From assembly GCA_963780865.1 (NCBI GenBank), contig CAWADT010000015.1:62001-126000 (forward strand): a stretch of DNA of 64,000 bases, written 5' to 3'. Under the pieces are notes generated by a model. It had not been told where the DNA came from. It saw only the letters and a list, made by a program, of their open reading frames with translations, and did not search any database. The stretch comes from FEN-1073 sp963780865 (lineage in GTDB: Bacteria > Chloroflexota > Anaerolineae > Anaerolineales > RBG-16-64-43). Both the position numbers and the translations under genes were made by a program. Positions 8,887 through 18,194 of the stretch are shown one piece after another; positions within the stretch are counted from its first letter, which is position 1; each line of letters begins with the position of its first letter.

Positions 8887-9622
8887 TCATCGCGATGCCG
8901 GACCTACTACCGATCCGACGAAAAGGATTTCCCGTTCGCCCGTGTCTTCGAATCCCAACCCCTGCGCGAGCCGAAGCGAAATGGAGTTGTCTTCCTCCAC
9001 GGCGTAGAGCACTTCCTTCTTCCGCTCCACGAGATCCCGGCAAAGCGCGGCGCACACGGACTTTCCATATCCTCTTTCGCGCACCGCCGGATCGGTCTGG
9101 ACGAAGATTTCGGCCCAGGCGGAAGACTGCCAGTTCACCCCGGCCGCCGCGAGCAGCCGCTCCTCGTTGCGGATTTCATAGCGCGGCAGGCCGTCCGGCG
9201 AGGGGGCGCGGTTGACGAGGATATTTACCACCGGCTCGAGCCGGGCGGGGATTCAACCAGTACAACAACACCCGGGCGGGGGATTCAACCGATAGAAGCG
9301 GAAGCACCCACCCCGCGATGGATTCCGGGATGGAAAAAATTGCCGGAGCGGGGGTGGGAAAGGCGGCCTGAAGCAACCCGGCCGCGGAGGCGGATCTCCC
9401 CGCGCGCAGGGTGACCAGCGGCCGGAATAGATCCTGCCCCGTTTGGGAGCGGATGAGGAAACCATCCTCCCGCCCTTCCGGGGAACGAGAAATCCAGATT
9501 TTGGTTTTCGCGGCCGGGTATTCCAACGCGTAATAGGAAACCATCGCGTCGCCCGGACGACGGATCTCCAAAAGCGTTCGGAGCGATCCCCTCAAGCCGG
9601 GCGGCAACGGTTCGACGCTCAT
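8887..9622 (-). CDS. GNAT family N-acetyltransferase, interrupted by +1 frameshift
   Basis: Two frames together make one acetyltransferase of about 244 residues. The N-terminal half begins MSVEPLPPGLRG. The C-terminal half carries the acetyl-CoA loop RERGYGKSV and DNSISLRLAQGLGFEDTG. The switch falls at about 9247-9250 in a C4 run (G4 on the plus strand); with C3 the protein continues LNPARLEPVVNILV. The same sequence GGTTGAATCCCC is directly repeated about 30 bp away, which could favour slippage or misassembly. The start overlaps the plsC stop as ATGA, showing translational coupling. Substrate unknown. Confidence 0.75.
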
Positions 9623-10282
9623 GCGCCCGCCTGAGGGGCGCGGGAAGAAAGCCGGGGCGGATCGGCGTATTCTCCGCGGTAGGCCGGCGGAAGCAACGCG
9701 GCGATGGCGTGCATAATCTCGTCGGTTCCCTTTTCCAGTTCGGCGCCTTTGGCCCGCGGAGAAATATCCAGCTGGTAAGGCTTCCCGATCCGGAGGAAGA
9801 TCCGCGGGCGGCGCAGGTGAAGCAGATCGGCAACGAAAGTATCCGTGCCCCAGACGGCGACCGGCAAAATCATCGCGCCCGATCGGCTGGCCATCAGGGT
9901 CGCTCCGTCCCGGCCGCGGATCAGCGCGTGGGTTTCACGGCTGCGGGTTCCCTCCGGAGACATTCCCAGGATTCCACCGGAGCGCAGGTGGCGGATGGCG
10001 GTGCGCATGGCTTCGTGATCCGCTTCAAATTGACGCACCCAGATGCAACCCATGGCATCAAAGAGGATGCGCAGGAACGGGTTGCGGCGGTATTTTTCCG
10101 CTGCGAAAACGGGGATCCGGCGCGGAACGGCCACCATAATCAGCGGAGGATCGATCTGGCTCAAATGATTGGTGGTCAGGAGGAAATCCGCCCTCCGCCG
10201 GGATGTTCTCGATTCCCAGGAAGGTGACCTTCGAGACCAGGAACAAGAAAATTTTTATCATGCCTCGGACGAAAAAATACAT
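9619..10282 (-). CDS. plsC: 1-acyl-sn-glycerol-3-phosphate acyltransferase family (PlsC-like), interrupted by +1 frameshift
   Basis: About 220 residues when two frames are joined. The first frame starts MYFFVRGMIKIFLFLVSKV and reads to IPAEGG. The second supplies NHLSQID, the HX4D catalytic motif, and SPEGTRSR, the phosphate-binding EGTR motif. Removing one T at about 10194-10196 restores a continuous frame through the HX4D box. The family acylates lysophosphatidate at the membrane during phospholipid synthesis. It follows a LysM lipoprotein by 11 nt and overlaps the GNAT gene, so the three probably form one operon. Confidence 0.8.
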
Positions 10283-10293
10283 ATTCCCTTCCG

Positions 10294-11238
10294 TTACGGC
10301 CTGGCCTGAAGGATAAGCTCGAAGCGGACCGGTTGGCCGGAGAGCGCAAAAGCGCTCAGCGTGAGATGCTGGAGCGCTCCTGGCGCCAGCGGCCCTTCGC
10401 TGCGCGCGATCCGAAATCCGACCGGTTGCCCCCCTGCAGAGAGCAGCGTCAGCACCGCATCCACCCGCGCGGCCGGAGAGGCCGCTTGTGGATCCACCTG
10501 AAAATCGACCGTCACTTCCATTCCACCCGTCAGCGTCGTCGAGTTCTCCTTTAATATGATCAGCGGGAGCGTCGTCGCCCCCTCGACGGATCGGACCGCG
10601 CTGAGAATTTCCACGCGCAAGATGTCGCCCCCCGAGTCCTCAGGCGGGAAGAACGCGGCGGCGACCGTGCGCTTTCCGGCGGGGAGCACCATCAAGGGCA
10701 GCCCGACCTCGCGCGCGGCGGAAGCGTCGGCCGTCGCGGACGCGTACAGCGAGAACCGGACAAAGACGCCCGACACGGGATCCGACCCGGGATTGCCGAC
10801 CAGCGCCAGGCACCATTTTCCGCCGCCGGTCTGGTAATAGCAATGCGGAGACTCCACCTGCAAATCCACCGGAGTCGGCGATGGTGGAACGGTTCCCTCC
10901 GCCCCGGAAGCGCTTGGGATGATCAAGACCTGACCGATCGGAAGCGCGTTCGGATCCAGGCCCGGGTTGGCCTTTTGGACATCCTCCACCTTTACTCCGT
11001 AGCGGGCTGCGATTGCCCCCAGCGTATCCCCTGCCTTAATCTTGTAGGTGATCGGCGTGGCGGTCGGCATCGGCGATGGAGTGAGGGTTACCAGCAACGT
11101 GGGGAAAACCAGCGTGGGCGATATGGTGGGCGAATGCCATAGAATCGGCGTGGGGAAAGCGGGCGTGGATGTCGCGACGGCGCGGCAACCCGCCAGAAGA
11201 AGAAACCAGATTCCCATCCTCGCATTGCGGAGAAACAT
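10294..11238 (-). CDS. LysM-domain lipoprotein with Thr/Pro linker
   Basis: A 314-residue predicted lipoprotein with hydrophobic N-terminus and lipobox LLAGC (Cys18). It has a Thr/Pro linker to about 62, one LysM module at about 64-108 (YKIKAGDTLGAIAARYGV), a second short linker, and a C-terminal beta-rich domain of about 190 residues that I do not recognise. TATAAT lies exactly 7 nt before the ATG and there is no ribosome binding site, so a leaderless transcript is likely. First gene of the LysM-plsC-GNAT cluster. Confidence 0.82.
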   Translation of the reverse strand: MFLRNARMGIWFLLLAGCRAVATSTPAFPTPILWHSPTISPTLVFPTLLVTLTPSPMPTATPITYKIKAGDTLGAIAARYGVKVEDVQKANPGLDPNALPIGQVLIIPSASGAEGTVPPSPTPVDLQVESPHCYYQTGGGKWCLALVGNPGSDPVSGVFVRFSLYASATADASAAREVGLPLMVLPAGKRTVAAAFFPPEDSGGDILRVEILSAVRSVEGATTLPLIILKENSTTLTGGMEVTVDFQVDPQAASPAARVDAVLTLLSAGGQPVGFRIARSEGPLAPGALQHLTLSAFALSGQPVRFELILQARP

Positions 11239-11251
11239 GGCTGGGATTATA
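11236..11251 (-). promoter_or_regulatory. -10 element with leaderless start (LysM lipoprotein)
   Basis: On the minus strand TGTATAAT is followed by CCCAGCC and then ATG. A start site about 7 nt after the -10 would place +1 at the A of ATG. No convincing -35 was found. Confidence 0.65.
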
Positions 11252-11570
11252 CAACCTGGGGGATGGAAAGCCCTAGCAATTTGCCGATGCGAAAACTCGA
11301 TTTTAAATTTATGTAATTGTAACTAAGTTCGGAGTGTTGATTACTCGATTTCAAACACAAAACCTCAACGCAAAGGCGCAAAGGAAAAATTATTGATTCT
11401 TTGCGTCTTAGCGTCTTTGCGTCCCCGGCCCACCCCAGCCGGGGCGGGCGAGGCAATCTGGGTTATCTTGCGCGAAAATCGAGATTGCTTCACTCCCTTC
11501 GGCCGCTCGTAATGACATCTTCCTTTTTTCCGCAGCCCGTTGGAACCGAACCGGTTGGGAAGTTCCGCCG
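11239..11570. repeat. Spacer with two interspersed repeats (TTTGCG and GTAATGACAT families)
   Basis: No gene is supported in this 332-bp spacer. At 11361-11422, CAACGCAAAGGCGCAAAGG faces CTTTGCGTC repeats, an imperfect inverted repeat of a family also at 12621-12660 and 18091-18168. At 11481-11519 a half-copy of the element at 43099-43193 ends in AATGACATCTT, and similarity continues into TTTCCGCAGCC. Confidence 0.65.
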
Positions 11571-12507
11571 CTAGGTCATCGGATGCGCCTGGAAGAAACC
11601 CCACATCTCCAGGGTTGCGTCGATCGGCTTGCCCCTTGGCCAGGTATGGCCGTGGGGATTGATGGTGAACAGAATGACCACGGCGCCGCCAGCGCATTGC
11701 GTCCATTCCTGGCGTGTGACGGTCATTCCGTTCGATTGCATCGCTGTCGGGGACGTCGGCGTCGGGGTCGCGTTGCACGAATCCCGATTTGCCCAAGCTG
11801 CCGCCCAATCCTGAATGGGGGGAAATACTTCCAACGTTGCGGGCCCCGTTCCATGTCCCCCACCATATGGAACAATCGGATCAGTAAGGCCATGGAACGC
11901 CATAACCGGCATGTACGGGCGCGTAAGCGAAAGATTGCAATCCTTTCCATCCGGGATCCGCATATCCACCCTCAACCGGTGCAATGGCCGCAAAGATATT
12001 CGCCAAGTCGCAACCCACGCGGTTGGTCATGCCGCCGCCGTTGGACATGCCCGTTGCATAAATCCGCTTTGGATCCACCTTGTAATCGGCCTGCAGCTTT
12101 TGGACGAGATCGCCGATAAATTGCACGTCGGGCGACCCGTGGTCGGTGTTCCATTGCTGTTTCCCGTTCTGTGCTACGCCGTCCGGGTAAGCCACCAGGA
12201 AACCCTTTTGATCCGCGAGCGCGGACATTCCGGTCTGAGCTTCCTGGTCCTTGCCGGTGGAGCCAAGACCGTGGAAATTCACAATCAGCGGTGCGGTCTT
12301 TGCGGATGCATAGCCGGCGGGAATATGGACCCACGCATCACGGGTCGCTCCCCCGGTGGAAATGCTGAGGCTGAAGCTTTTCCCGGTCTGAGGGGCGCTG
12401 GTGTTTGCGGTTTGCGGCATGTTGGTGCCTGTGGTTTGCGATGTGAAGACACACGCAACCGGCAAGGCCAGCAGAAGGATTCGTATGATTTTTTTATTCC
12501 ATCGCAT
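11571..12507 (-). CDS. Polyhydroxybutyrate depolymerase/LpqC-type esterase lipoprotein, interrupted by +1 frameshift
   Basis: The joined product is about 311 residues. The first frame has a signal with lipobox LPVAC, the oxyanion-region NFHGLGSTG and the nucleophile elbow GMSNGGGM. The second frame continues PDGKDCNLSL, carries AFHGLTDPIVPYGGG with the likely catalytic Asp, and NPHGHTWP with the likely catalytic His. Removing one base in CCC at about 11953-11955 gives an uninterrupted VEGGYADPDGKDCNL. The family hydrolyses secreted esters, such as feruloyl/acetyl-xylan or short polyhydroxyalkanoates. AAAGGGAGG precedes the ATG. Confidence 0.82.
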
Positions 12508-12620
12508 AAATATTCCCTCCCTTTCGTTTGGAATCGTTTATAAAATCCAAGGTTAATTTATTGTATCAGTTCTTGTTGTTTCTCAAAGCTGGGCGGCATT
12601 TTAAAATAAGTAAATATTAA

Positions 12621-12660
12621 TTCTTTGCGCCTTCGCGGCTTTGCGGTGAGATTTGGCTTT
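12621..12660. repeat. TTTGCG-family repeat, single arm
   Basis: TTCTTTGCGCCTTCGCGG followed by CTTTGCGGTGAGA matches the right arm of the 18091-18168 element almost base for base. Only one arm is present, abutting the 3' end of the CDF transporter gene. Confidence 0.65.
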
Positions 12661-14098
12661 ATTGTTCTTCATTCGTCTTCCCGATCTCTGAATCCGGCTC
12701 GACGTGGATCACCACCCGCCCGAGTTCGGGTTCCTTCGCGCGCAACGCGCGCTCGAATTGTTCGGTGATGGCGTGCGCGTCGCGGATGGCGATATCGGGG
12801 CTGAACAAACAATGGAAGGTCACCACCAGGTCCTCCTCCACCCGGCGCACATTCACCTGGTGCGGTTCGCACCTGACCGCGAGCGAATCCGCCACCTCCC
12901 GGATCGAGCGCAGCAGCCGCTGCTCATCCTCCGGGGAGGCCGGGCGCCGCAGCGTGGTATCGCCGGCGGGTTCGATATGGGTGACGATTTCCCCCAGGTC
13001 CGGCAGGGCGGTGTGAAGCGATTCTTCGAACACGCCGGCTAGCGTATGGGCTTCGTCCAGCCGCAGGTCGTCGCTCACCTCGAGGTGAAGCTCCAGCAGC
13101 CGCGATCCGGGCACTTCATATAGATGGACGCTGTGCACGCCCACTCCCTGGCGGGCCGCCATTTGCCGGACCGTATCCAGCACGCCTTCGGAGCGGATCG
13201 AATCCGGATCGACCTCCACCACCACGTCCGCTTGGGGAAGAATGGCGCGCACCCGGTCACGCGCGTCCTGGACGATTTGATGCGCCCGCTCGAGCGGGGT
13301 GTTCGGCGGCACCAGCAGGACCACGTCCGCGAAGGACTCCGCCCCGCTGCGCCGCACACGCACGCGCTTCACTTCCATTACGCCGGGAACCTTGGCCGCG
13401 TGCAGGATATCCTCGCGCAATCCCCCTGGAATGCCGTCAATCAAGCTGACGATGGCCCGCCGGCCGAGCTGCACCGATACATAAACGACGATACAGGCCA
13501 CTCCGAGCGCCGCCACGGCGTCGGCTTCCCCCAACCAGGCGATCGAAAATTGGTGGGAGATGAACACCAGGAATAGCCCGGCGATCACCACGGCCGAGGA
13601 CCAGATGTCGGTCGAAAAATGCAGCGCGTCCGCCTCGAGCGCCTGACTTTGATATTTCCGTGCCGCGCGCGCCAACACCCTTGAGCGCGAAAAATCGATG
13701 ACGATGGAAATCGCCATGACGGCGAACGCCGCCGCAGTGACTTCGACTTCGACCGGCTTGATGAACAACCGGTTGATCGCTTCGTAGATGATCCATAAAC
13801 AGGTTACCAGCAACAGCAGGGTTTCGAATAAAGCCGAGAGGTTCTCGATCTTCCCATGGCCGTAGGTATAGCTGCTGCTGGCGGGCCGTCCGGAAATGCG
13901 CACCGCCAGGAGAGTCACGGCGGCGGCCACCAGATCCAGCGCCGAATGCGCGGCTTCAGAGAGGATGCCGAGCGACCCCGTCAGCAGCCCGACGACGAGT
14001 TTCATCGAGGTGAGGAAAATCGCCGCTGCGACCGATGACAGCGCCACCAAACGTTTTTCACGATCGGCGTCTTTTTGGGGGACCGCGCTGGAATCCAT
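12659..14098 (-). CDS. Cation diffusion facilitator (CDF) transporter with extended C-terminus
   Basis: About 479 residues. Six transmembrane segments span about 20-210. The metal-site motif HSALD lies in TM2 and HFSTD in TM5 (both HxxxD), and the cytoplasmic dimerisation domain follows. The C-terminal region is unusually long, with what appear to be two or three ferredoxin-like ZT-dimer units in tandem (about 210-290, 290-375, 385-470). CDF proteins export Zn, Fe, Mn or other divalent metals by proton antiport. I prefer ATG 14098; the frame also allows TTG at 14113. Confidence 0.9.
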   Translation of the reverse strand: MDSSAVPQKDADREKRLVALSSVAAAIFLTSMKLVVGLLTGSLGILSEAAHSALDLVAAAVTLLAVRISGRPASSSYTYGHGKIENLSALFETLLLLVTCLWIIYEAINRLFIKPVEVEVTAAAFAVMAISIVIDFSRSRVLARAARKYQSQALEADALHFSTDIWSSAVVIAGLFLVFISHQFSIAWLGEADAVAALGVACIVVYVSVQLGRRAIVSLIDGIPGGLREDILHAAKVPGVMEVKRVRVRRSGAESFADVVLLVPPNTPLERAHQIVQDARDRVRAILPQADVVVEVDPDSIRSEGVLDTVRQMAARQGVGVHSVHLYEVPGSRLLELHLEVSDDLRLDEAHTLAGVFEESLHTALPDLGEIVTHIEPAGDTTLRRPASPEDEQRLLRSIREVADSLAVRCEPHQVNVRRVEEDLVVTFHCLFSPDIAIRDAHAITEQFERALRAKEPELGRVVIHVEPDSEIGKTNEEQ

Positions 14099-14229
14099 GG
14101 GAAGACCGTCCAAAGATTCCCGGATCCTGCATATCGCTTTCGCGTGGAAGGAAAACCGACAGGAGGGGCTTCGTGCTGGAATGCCGGGAGAATAGCCCGG
14201 TGAATTATAACGCGCCGGGAAATCCCGGC

Positions 14230-17200
14230 CTACGTAGTCGGAGCCTCGGAGGGAACCGACGTCTCGGTCGCGGTGGGTTCATCGGTGGGCGTCGCGGACG
14301 GCGTATCGGAAGGAATATTGGAAGGAGTATCGGTTGGAATCTGCGTCGGGGTTTGAGTCGGGACCGGCGTGGGTGTGCTCGACGCCGTTGGCGTGACGGT
14401 GGGCGTGGGGGTTGGAGTGCGAGTCGGCAAGGGCGTGGGGGACGGTTTGCGCAATTCGAAATGCACCTTCAATTCGACTTTTCCCCCTTGCCGTGAATAC
14501 ACCGTCAGCCGGATGGTCATCCAACTATTATCGATCCTGGATAGATCCCAATCGGCCAGCTTGCCCGGCGTGGCGACCGGCGTTGTCGACGACGGGATGA
14601 TCGCAATCCAATTGTCCGGCTCGCGGTCCAGCGCGTACTCGAGCGTGAAATGGTCAAACTCGCGCGTGGCGCCCGCTTCTCCGCGGATCTCCAGGCGCTG
14701 ATCGGTGACGACCTGGCCGTCGGACGGGCTGGAAATTTGCATAATCGGATGCGGGCTGTCGGCGGTGCATTCGCCGTCCGGATAGAACACGATCGGATTC
14801 GGGAAACCGTGGCTCTTGGCCCACGCTTGCCCGTCGGGATCGGAGATCAGCCATTGCCGGGCCGCTGGATCGCCGACCGCCACGGTCAACTGCTCATCGT
14901 AATTGTTCGGGCAGGCCGCCGAGGAGCGCAGCCCGGTGAACAGATCGACGTACGTGTCGCGCCACAAGTCCTGATCCGCCGGCAGCGGCGGCTGGTCGGC
15001 GGAAAAATATTCCGTGCGCGTCGACGGGCAGTATCGGCTGGGTTCCGCGCCGGAAACGGTGCAGATGAGCTTTTGCATGACGCCGGGAGGCACGGTAAAC
15101 GGCGTGGGCTTGCCGCCGGTTACTTGTTGCTCCGCTTGAATCATGAACTGGGACCAGATCGGCGCCGCTCCGCTCACCCCGGTGCTCTCGATCATTTGGG
15201 TGTTATCGGGATTACCGACCCACACTCCAGCCACCAGGTCGGGCGTGTAGCCGAGCGTCCAGTTGTCTCGGAAGTCGTTGGTCGTGCCGGTTTTTACCGC
15301 GGCCGGGAACGGCAGGTTGAGGACGGAGTTGGCCCCGAACATCGGCGTGCGCGCGTCGTTGTCCGAAAGGATCGAGGAGATCAGAAACGCGTGCTCGGGG
15401 CGGATCACCGGTTGGCCGGCGGGAGGTTTGTAATCGAAAACCGTCTTCCCGTCGTAGGTGGTGATTTTCGAAATCGCCACGGGCGGAACGCGGACTCCCC
15501 CGTTGGCGAATACCGCGTACGCCGCGGTCAACTCGAGCGGACTCACCTCGCCCGAGCCCAGGGCCAGCGCGTAACTGTAATCGGTCCGGGTGAGCGTGGT
15601 GATCCCGAGGCGCTTGGCCATCGCGATCAACCCGTCGGGGGCCGGGGTGGACGGGTCGTCGTAGATGCCCACGTATTGAAGCGTCTTGACGGCCGGGATG
15701 TTGTAGGAATTGGCCAGGGCGGTGCGGACCGTCACCGGTCCGTGGAATTTTCCGTCGTAGTTCACGGGTTTATAGGGGGGACTAGTGTCGAAGGGATCGT
15801 TGGAAGGCGGAAACTCGGTGGGAACGTCCCAAATCAGCGTGGCGGGAGTCCAGCCTTTCTCGAAAGCCGCTGTATAGGTCAGCGGCTTGATCGCGGAACC
15901 CGTCTGCCGGGGCCGAATGGCCATGTTGATCTGGCCGGAAGGTTGCGCGGAAAAATCGGGCGACCCGACCATGGCCAGGATTTCGCCCGTCGCGGGGCGG
16001 ATGGCGACCAACGCGCCGCCGGTGACGTGCTTGTCGGCAAGCGCCGCCACCTGCTGCTGCACCACCCCGTCGGCCAGATCCTGCAGCGCGGGGTCGAGCG
16101 TCGTGTACACCTGGAAACCGGAGCGGTAGATCGTCTGCGGATCGTACTTGGCTTCCAGGAGCAGGCGGATGTAGTCCACCCAGTGCGGATAGCGCATGCT
16201 CACATCCGGCGGCTGAAACGTCTGTGTTTGGGCGGCGGTCCAAGCGGCTCCGGCATCCTCCGCCGTCACGCACACGGCGGACCGGGTCAGGCCGACGAAA
16301 ATGCAGTTTTGCGCGGTGCTGGTATCGATCATCGCCACCAGCACCTGGCGTTGGCGTTCCAGCGTTGCCTGCCGGTTGGAATACACGTCGTACACCGTCG
16401 GCGCCTGGGGAATGCCCGCCAGGAGCGAAGCCTGATCGAGGGTAAGCTTGTCGGCGGTCGTATGAAAATACGTTTCCGCGGCCGCCTCCACCCCATACGA
16501 GAGGTTGCCGTACGAGATTTCGTTTAGGTACAGCTCGAGGATTTCATCCTTTGAATACCGGCGCGTGATTTCAACCGCCAGCAGGGCTTCGCGCACCTTG
16601 CGCAGGTAGGATTGCTCGGTCCGTTCCTGCGGGCTCAGCAACAAGGTGCGCGCCAGTTGCTGGGTGATGGTCGACGCGCCGGAAACCGTTTGGCCCGAGG
16701 AGATATTCTGGGTGAAGGCGCGCAGAATCCCCCACGGGTCGAACCCGGGATGGCTGTAGTAGCTCCGGTCTTCGATGGCGATCGTGGCCGCCGTCATGAA
16801 CGGGGATATGTTGGAAAGCGTGGTGTAGGTCCGCCGGCCTTCGTTTGGATCGAGGATCTCGTAGAGTAGATCTCCGTTGCGGTCGAAGATCCGGGTGGTT
16901 TCAAACTGCGACGCGCGCGATTTCAGATCGTCCACCGACGGCAGGGTGGAGGCGATCTCGAAATATTCGTACAGGATGAAACCCGCCGCCACGAAAAGCA
17001 TCGCGGTGAAGGCGAAGGCTCCGGTCAACGCGATGCGGACGAGGCACGAACGGAACGTGCGTTTTCTTGCGCGCCCGACGCGGGCCGGATCCGATCCGGC
17101 CGGCGGTTGAGCGGGTTCCGGCGCCGGGGGAAGCGGACCGGTGCGGGAGAACCGGCGGCGCGTCCGCCATTGCGGGATGAAAATTTTTTTTGAGGGGCTT

Positions 17201-17526
17201 TTCGGCTCGGCTTTTTCCGGGCCGGCGGGCGGGGTCTCGTCGGCGGACGGTTCGAGCAGCGGCGGCCCCCATTCCTCCGGAGCTTCTTCCGCGAGGGCAT
17301 CGGCCAATTCAACTGTATCGTTTGTCTTTACGATTTTCTCGTCCGGAGTCGCGCGATCTGAACCTTCCAGTTCCGAAAACGACTTTTTGCCTTCGGGCGG
17401 GGATTGCGGATCCGCAGGAGGCGCCGGCTCGGGGGCGGAGGGTTCCTCCTCCGGGCTTTCCATATCCCCGGTTTCTTCCAGGCTGCGCCGAAGCCTGCGG
17501 AAACGATCCGCTGACGATTCGTCCAT
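14230..17526 (-). CDS. Class A penicillin-binding protein (PBP1)
   Basis: A 1098-residue bifunctional peptidoglycan glycosyltransferase/transpeptidase. A long Pro/Glu-rich cytoplasmic region (1-160) precedes one TM helix (about 163-188). The GT51 domain has EDRSYYSHPGFDPWG with the catalytic Glu and GASTITQQLAR. The transpeptidase has the SxxK motif in TGSAIKP, SYN in ANSYNIP and KTGTTNDFR. A C-terminal beta domain is followed by about 70 residues of Thr/Pro-rich repeats, probably extracellular and wall-embedded. The start codon lies 1 nt after the MaoC stop (TGAGATG), suggesting coupling. Confidence 0.95.
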   Translation of the reverse strand: MDESSADRFRRLRRSLEETGDMESPEEEPSAPEPAPPADPQSPPEGKKSFSELEGSDRATPDEKIVKTNDTVELADALAEEAPEEWGPPLLEPSADETPPAGPEKAEPKSPSKKIFIPQWRTRRRFSRTGPLPPAPEPAQPPAGSDPARVGRARKRTFRSCLVRIALTGAFAFTAMLFVAAGFILYEYFEIASTLPSVDDLKSRASQFETTRIFDRNGDLLYEILDPNEGRRTYTTLSNISPFMTAATIAIEDRSYYSHPGFDPWGILRAFTQNISSGQTVSGASTITQQLARTLLLSPQERTEQSYLRKVREALLAVEITRRYSKDEILELYLNEISYGNLSYGVEAAAETYFHTTADKLTLDQASLLAGIPQAPTVYDVYSNRQATLERQRQVLVAMIDTSTAQNCIFVGLTRSAVCVTAEDAGAAWTAAQTQTFQPPDVSMRYPHWVDYIRLLLEAKYDPQTIYRSGFQVYTTLDPALQDLADGVVQQQVAALADKHVTGGALVAIRPATGEILAMVGSPDFSAQPSGQINMAIRPRQTGSAIKPLTYTAAFEKGWTPATLIWDVPTEFPPSNDPFDTSPPYKPVNYDGKFHGPVTVRTALANSYNIPAVKTLQYVGIYDDPSTPAPDGLIAMAKRLGITTLTRTDYSYALALGSGEVSPLELTAAYAVFANGGVRVPPVAISKITTYDGKTVFDYKPPAGQPVIRPEHAFLISSILSDNDARTPMFGANSVLNLPFPAAVKTGTTNDFRDNWTLGYTPDLVAGVWVGNPDNTQMIESTGVSGAAPIWSQFMIQAEQQVTGGKPTPFTVPPGVMQKLICTVSGAEPSRYCPSTRTEYFSADQPPLPADQDLWRDTYVDLFTGLRSSAACPNNYDEQLTVAVGDPAARQWLISDPDGQAWAKSHGFPNPIVFYPDGECTADSPHPIMQISSPSDGQVVTDQRLEIRGEAGATREFDHFTLEYALDREPDNWIAIIPSSTTPVATPGKLADWDLSRIDNSWMTIRLTVYSRQGGKVELKVHFELRKPSPTPLPTRTPTPTPTVTPTASSTPTPVPTQTPTQIPTDTPSNIPSDTPSATPTDEPTATETSVPSEAPTT

Positions 17527-17527
17527 C

Positions 17528-17995
17528 TCAACCGGCGGGCCTGCTCTGCAGCAGAATGACCCACTTGCCGCTCATCACGGATTCATCTTTTTGGTTCTTC
17601 ACCGTGATGGCGATGTCCACCGCGCCCCCGCCCAGCCGCGGGAAGGGTTTGAGGCCCGCCACCTCCATCTCGCCCCGCACGGTGTCGCCGAAAAACACTG
17701 GCCGGCTGAATTTCCATTCTGCGATTTCACGGAAGGCGATCACCGTTCGATCCATGATGCCGGTCTGCACGGCCAGGCCCGAGATCATGGAAAGTACGAG
17801 CAGGCCGTGCGCCACGCGCTGGCCGAACGGCCCCTGGGCGGCGAATTGGGCGTCGATATGAATTTGGTTGAAATCTCCCGATAAGCCGGCGAACCCGACC
17901 ACATCGGCTTCGGTCACTGTGCGGCCGGCGGTGAAAAATTTTTGGCCGATCGCGAGGTCTTCATAATATTTTCCGCGGGGTTTGCTGTTATCCAT
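17528..17995 (-). CDS. MaoC-like (R)-specific enoyl-CoA hydratase
   Basis: A 155-residue single hot-dog fold. The hydratase-2 signature is present as DxNxxH in GDFNQIHID (about 60-68) followed by AHGLL. It hydrates or dehydrates (R)-3-hydroxyacyl-CoA in fatty-acid or polyhydroxyalkanoate metabolism; the actual substrate is unknown. A strong CCGGAGGAG precedes the ATG. It is the first gene of a two-gene unit with PBP1, an association that may only be positional. Confidence 0.88.
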   Translation of the reverse strand: MDNSKPRGKYYEDLAIGQKFFTAGRTVTEADVVGFAGLSGDFNQIHIDAQFAAQGPFGQRVAHGLLVLSMISGLAVQTGIMDRTVIAFREIAEWKFSRPVFFGDTVRGEMEVAGLKPFPRLGGGAVDIAITVKNQKDESVMSGKWVILLQSRPAG

Positions 17996-18090
17996 GGAAT
18001 TCTCCTCCGGAGGATTGATCCTATGAATTCTAGCACAGCCAAACCTGGTCGTTGTAGCGCTTCAGTTTTCAACGCGATTCCGTTTAAAAA

Positions 18091-18168
18091 TCTTACCGCA
18101 AAGCCGCAAAGGACGCGAAGAAATTCCTATAACTCTTTGCGCCTTTGCGACTTTGCGGTGAGAAATGG
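18091..18168. repeat. TTTGCG-family inverted repeat, full copy
   Basis: TTACCGCAAAGCCGCAAAGG on the left and CTTTGCGACTTTGCGGTGAG on the right form an imperfect 78-bp inverted repeat between the MaoC and arsM genes. Confidence 0.75.
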
Positions 18169-18194
18169 CTTTTAGATTACGAGGCTCGTAAGGG

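Noticed and set aside
14650..16527. 625-codon plus-strand frame opposite PBP1
   Set aside because: Shadow of the PBP1 gene; no family motifs or ribosome binding site.
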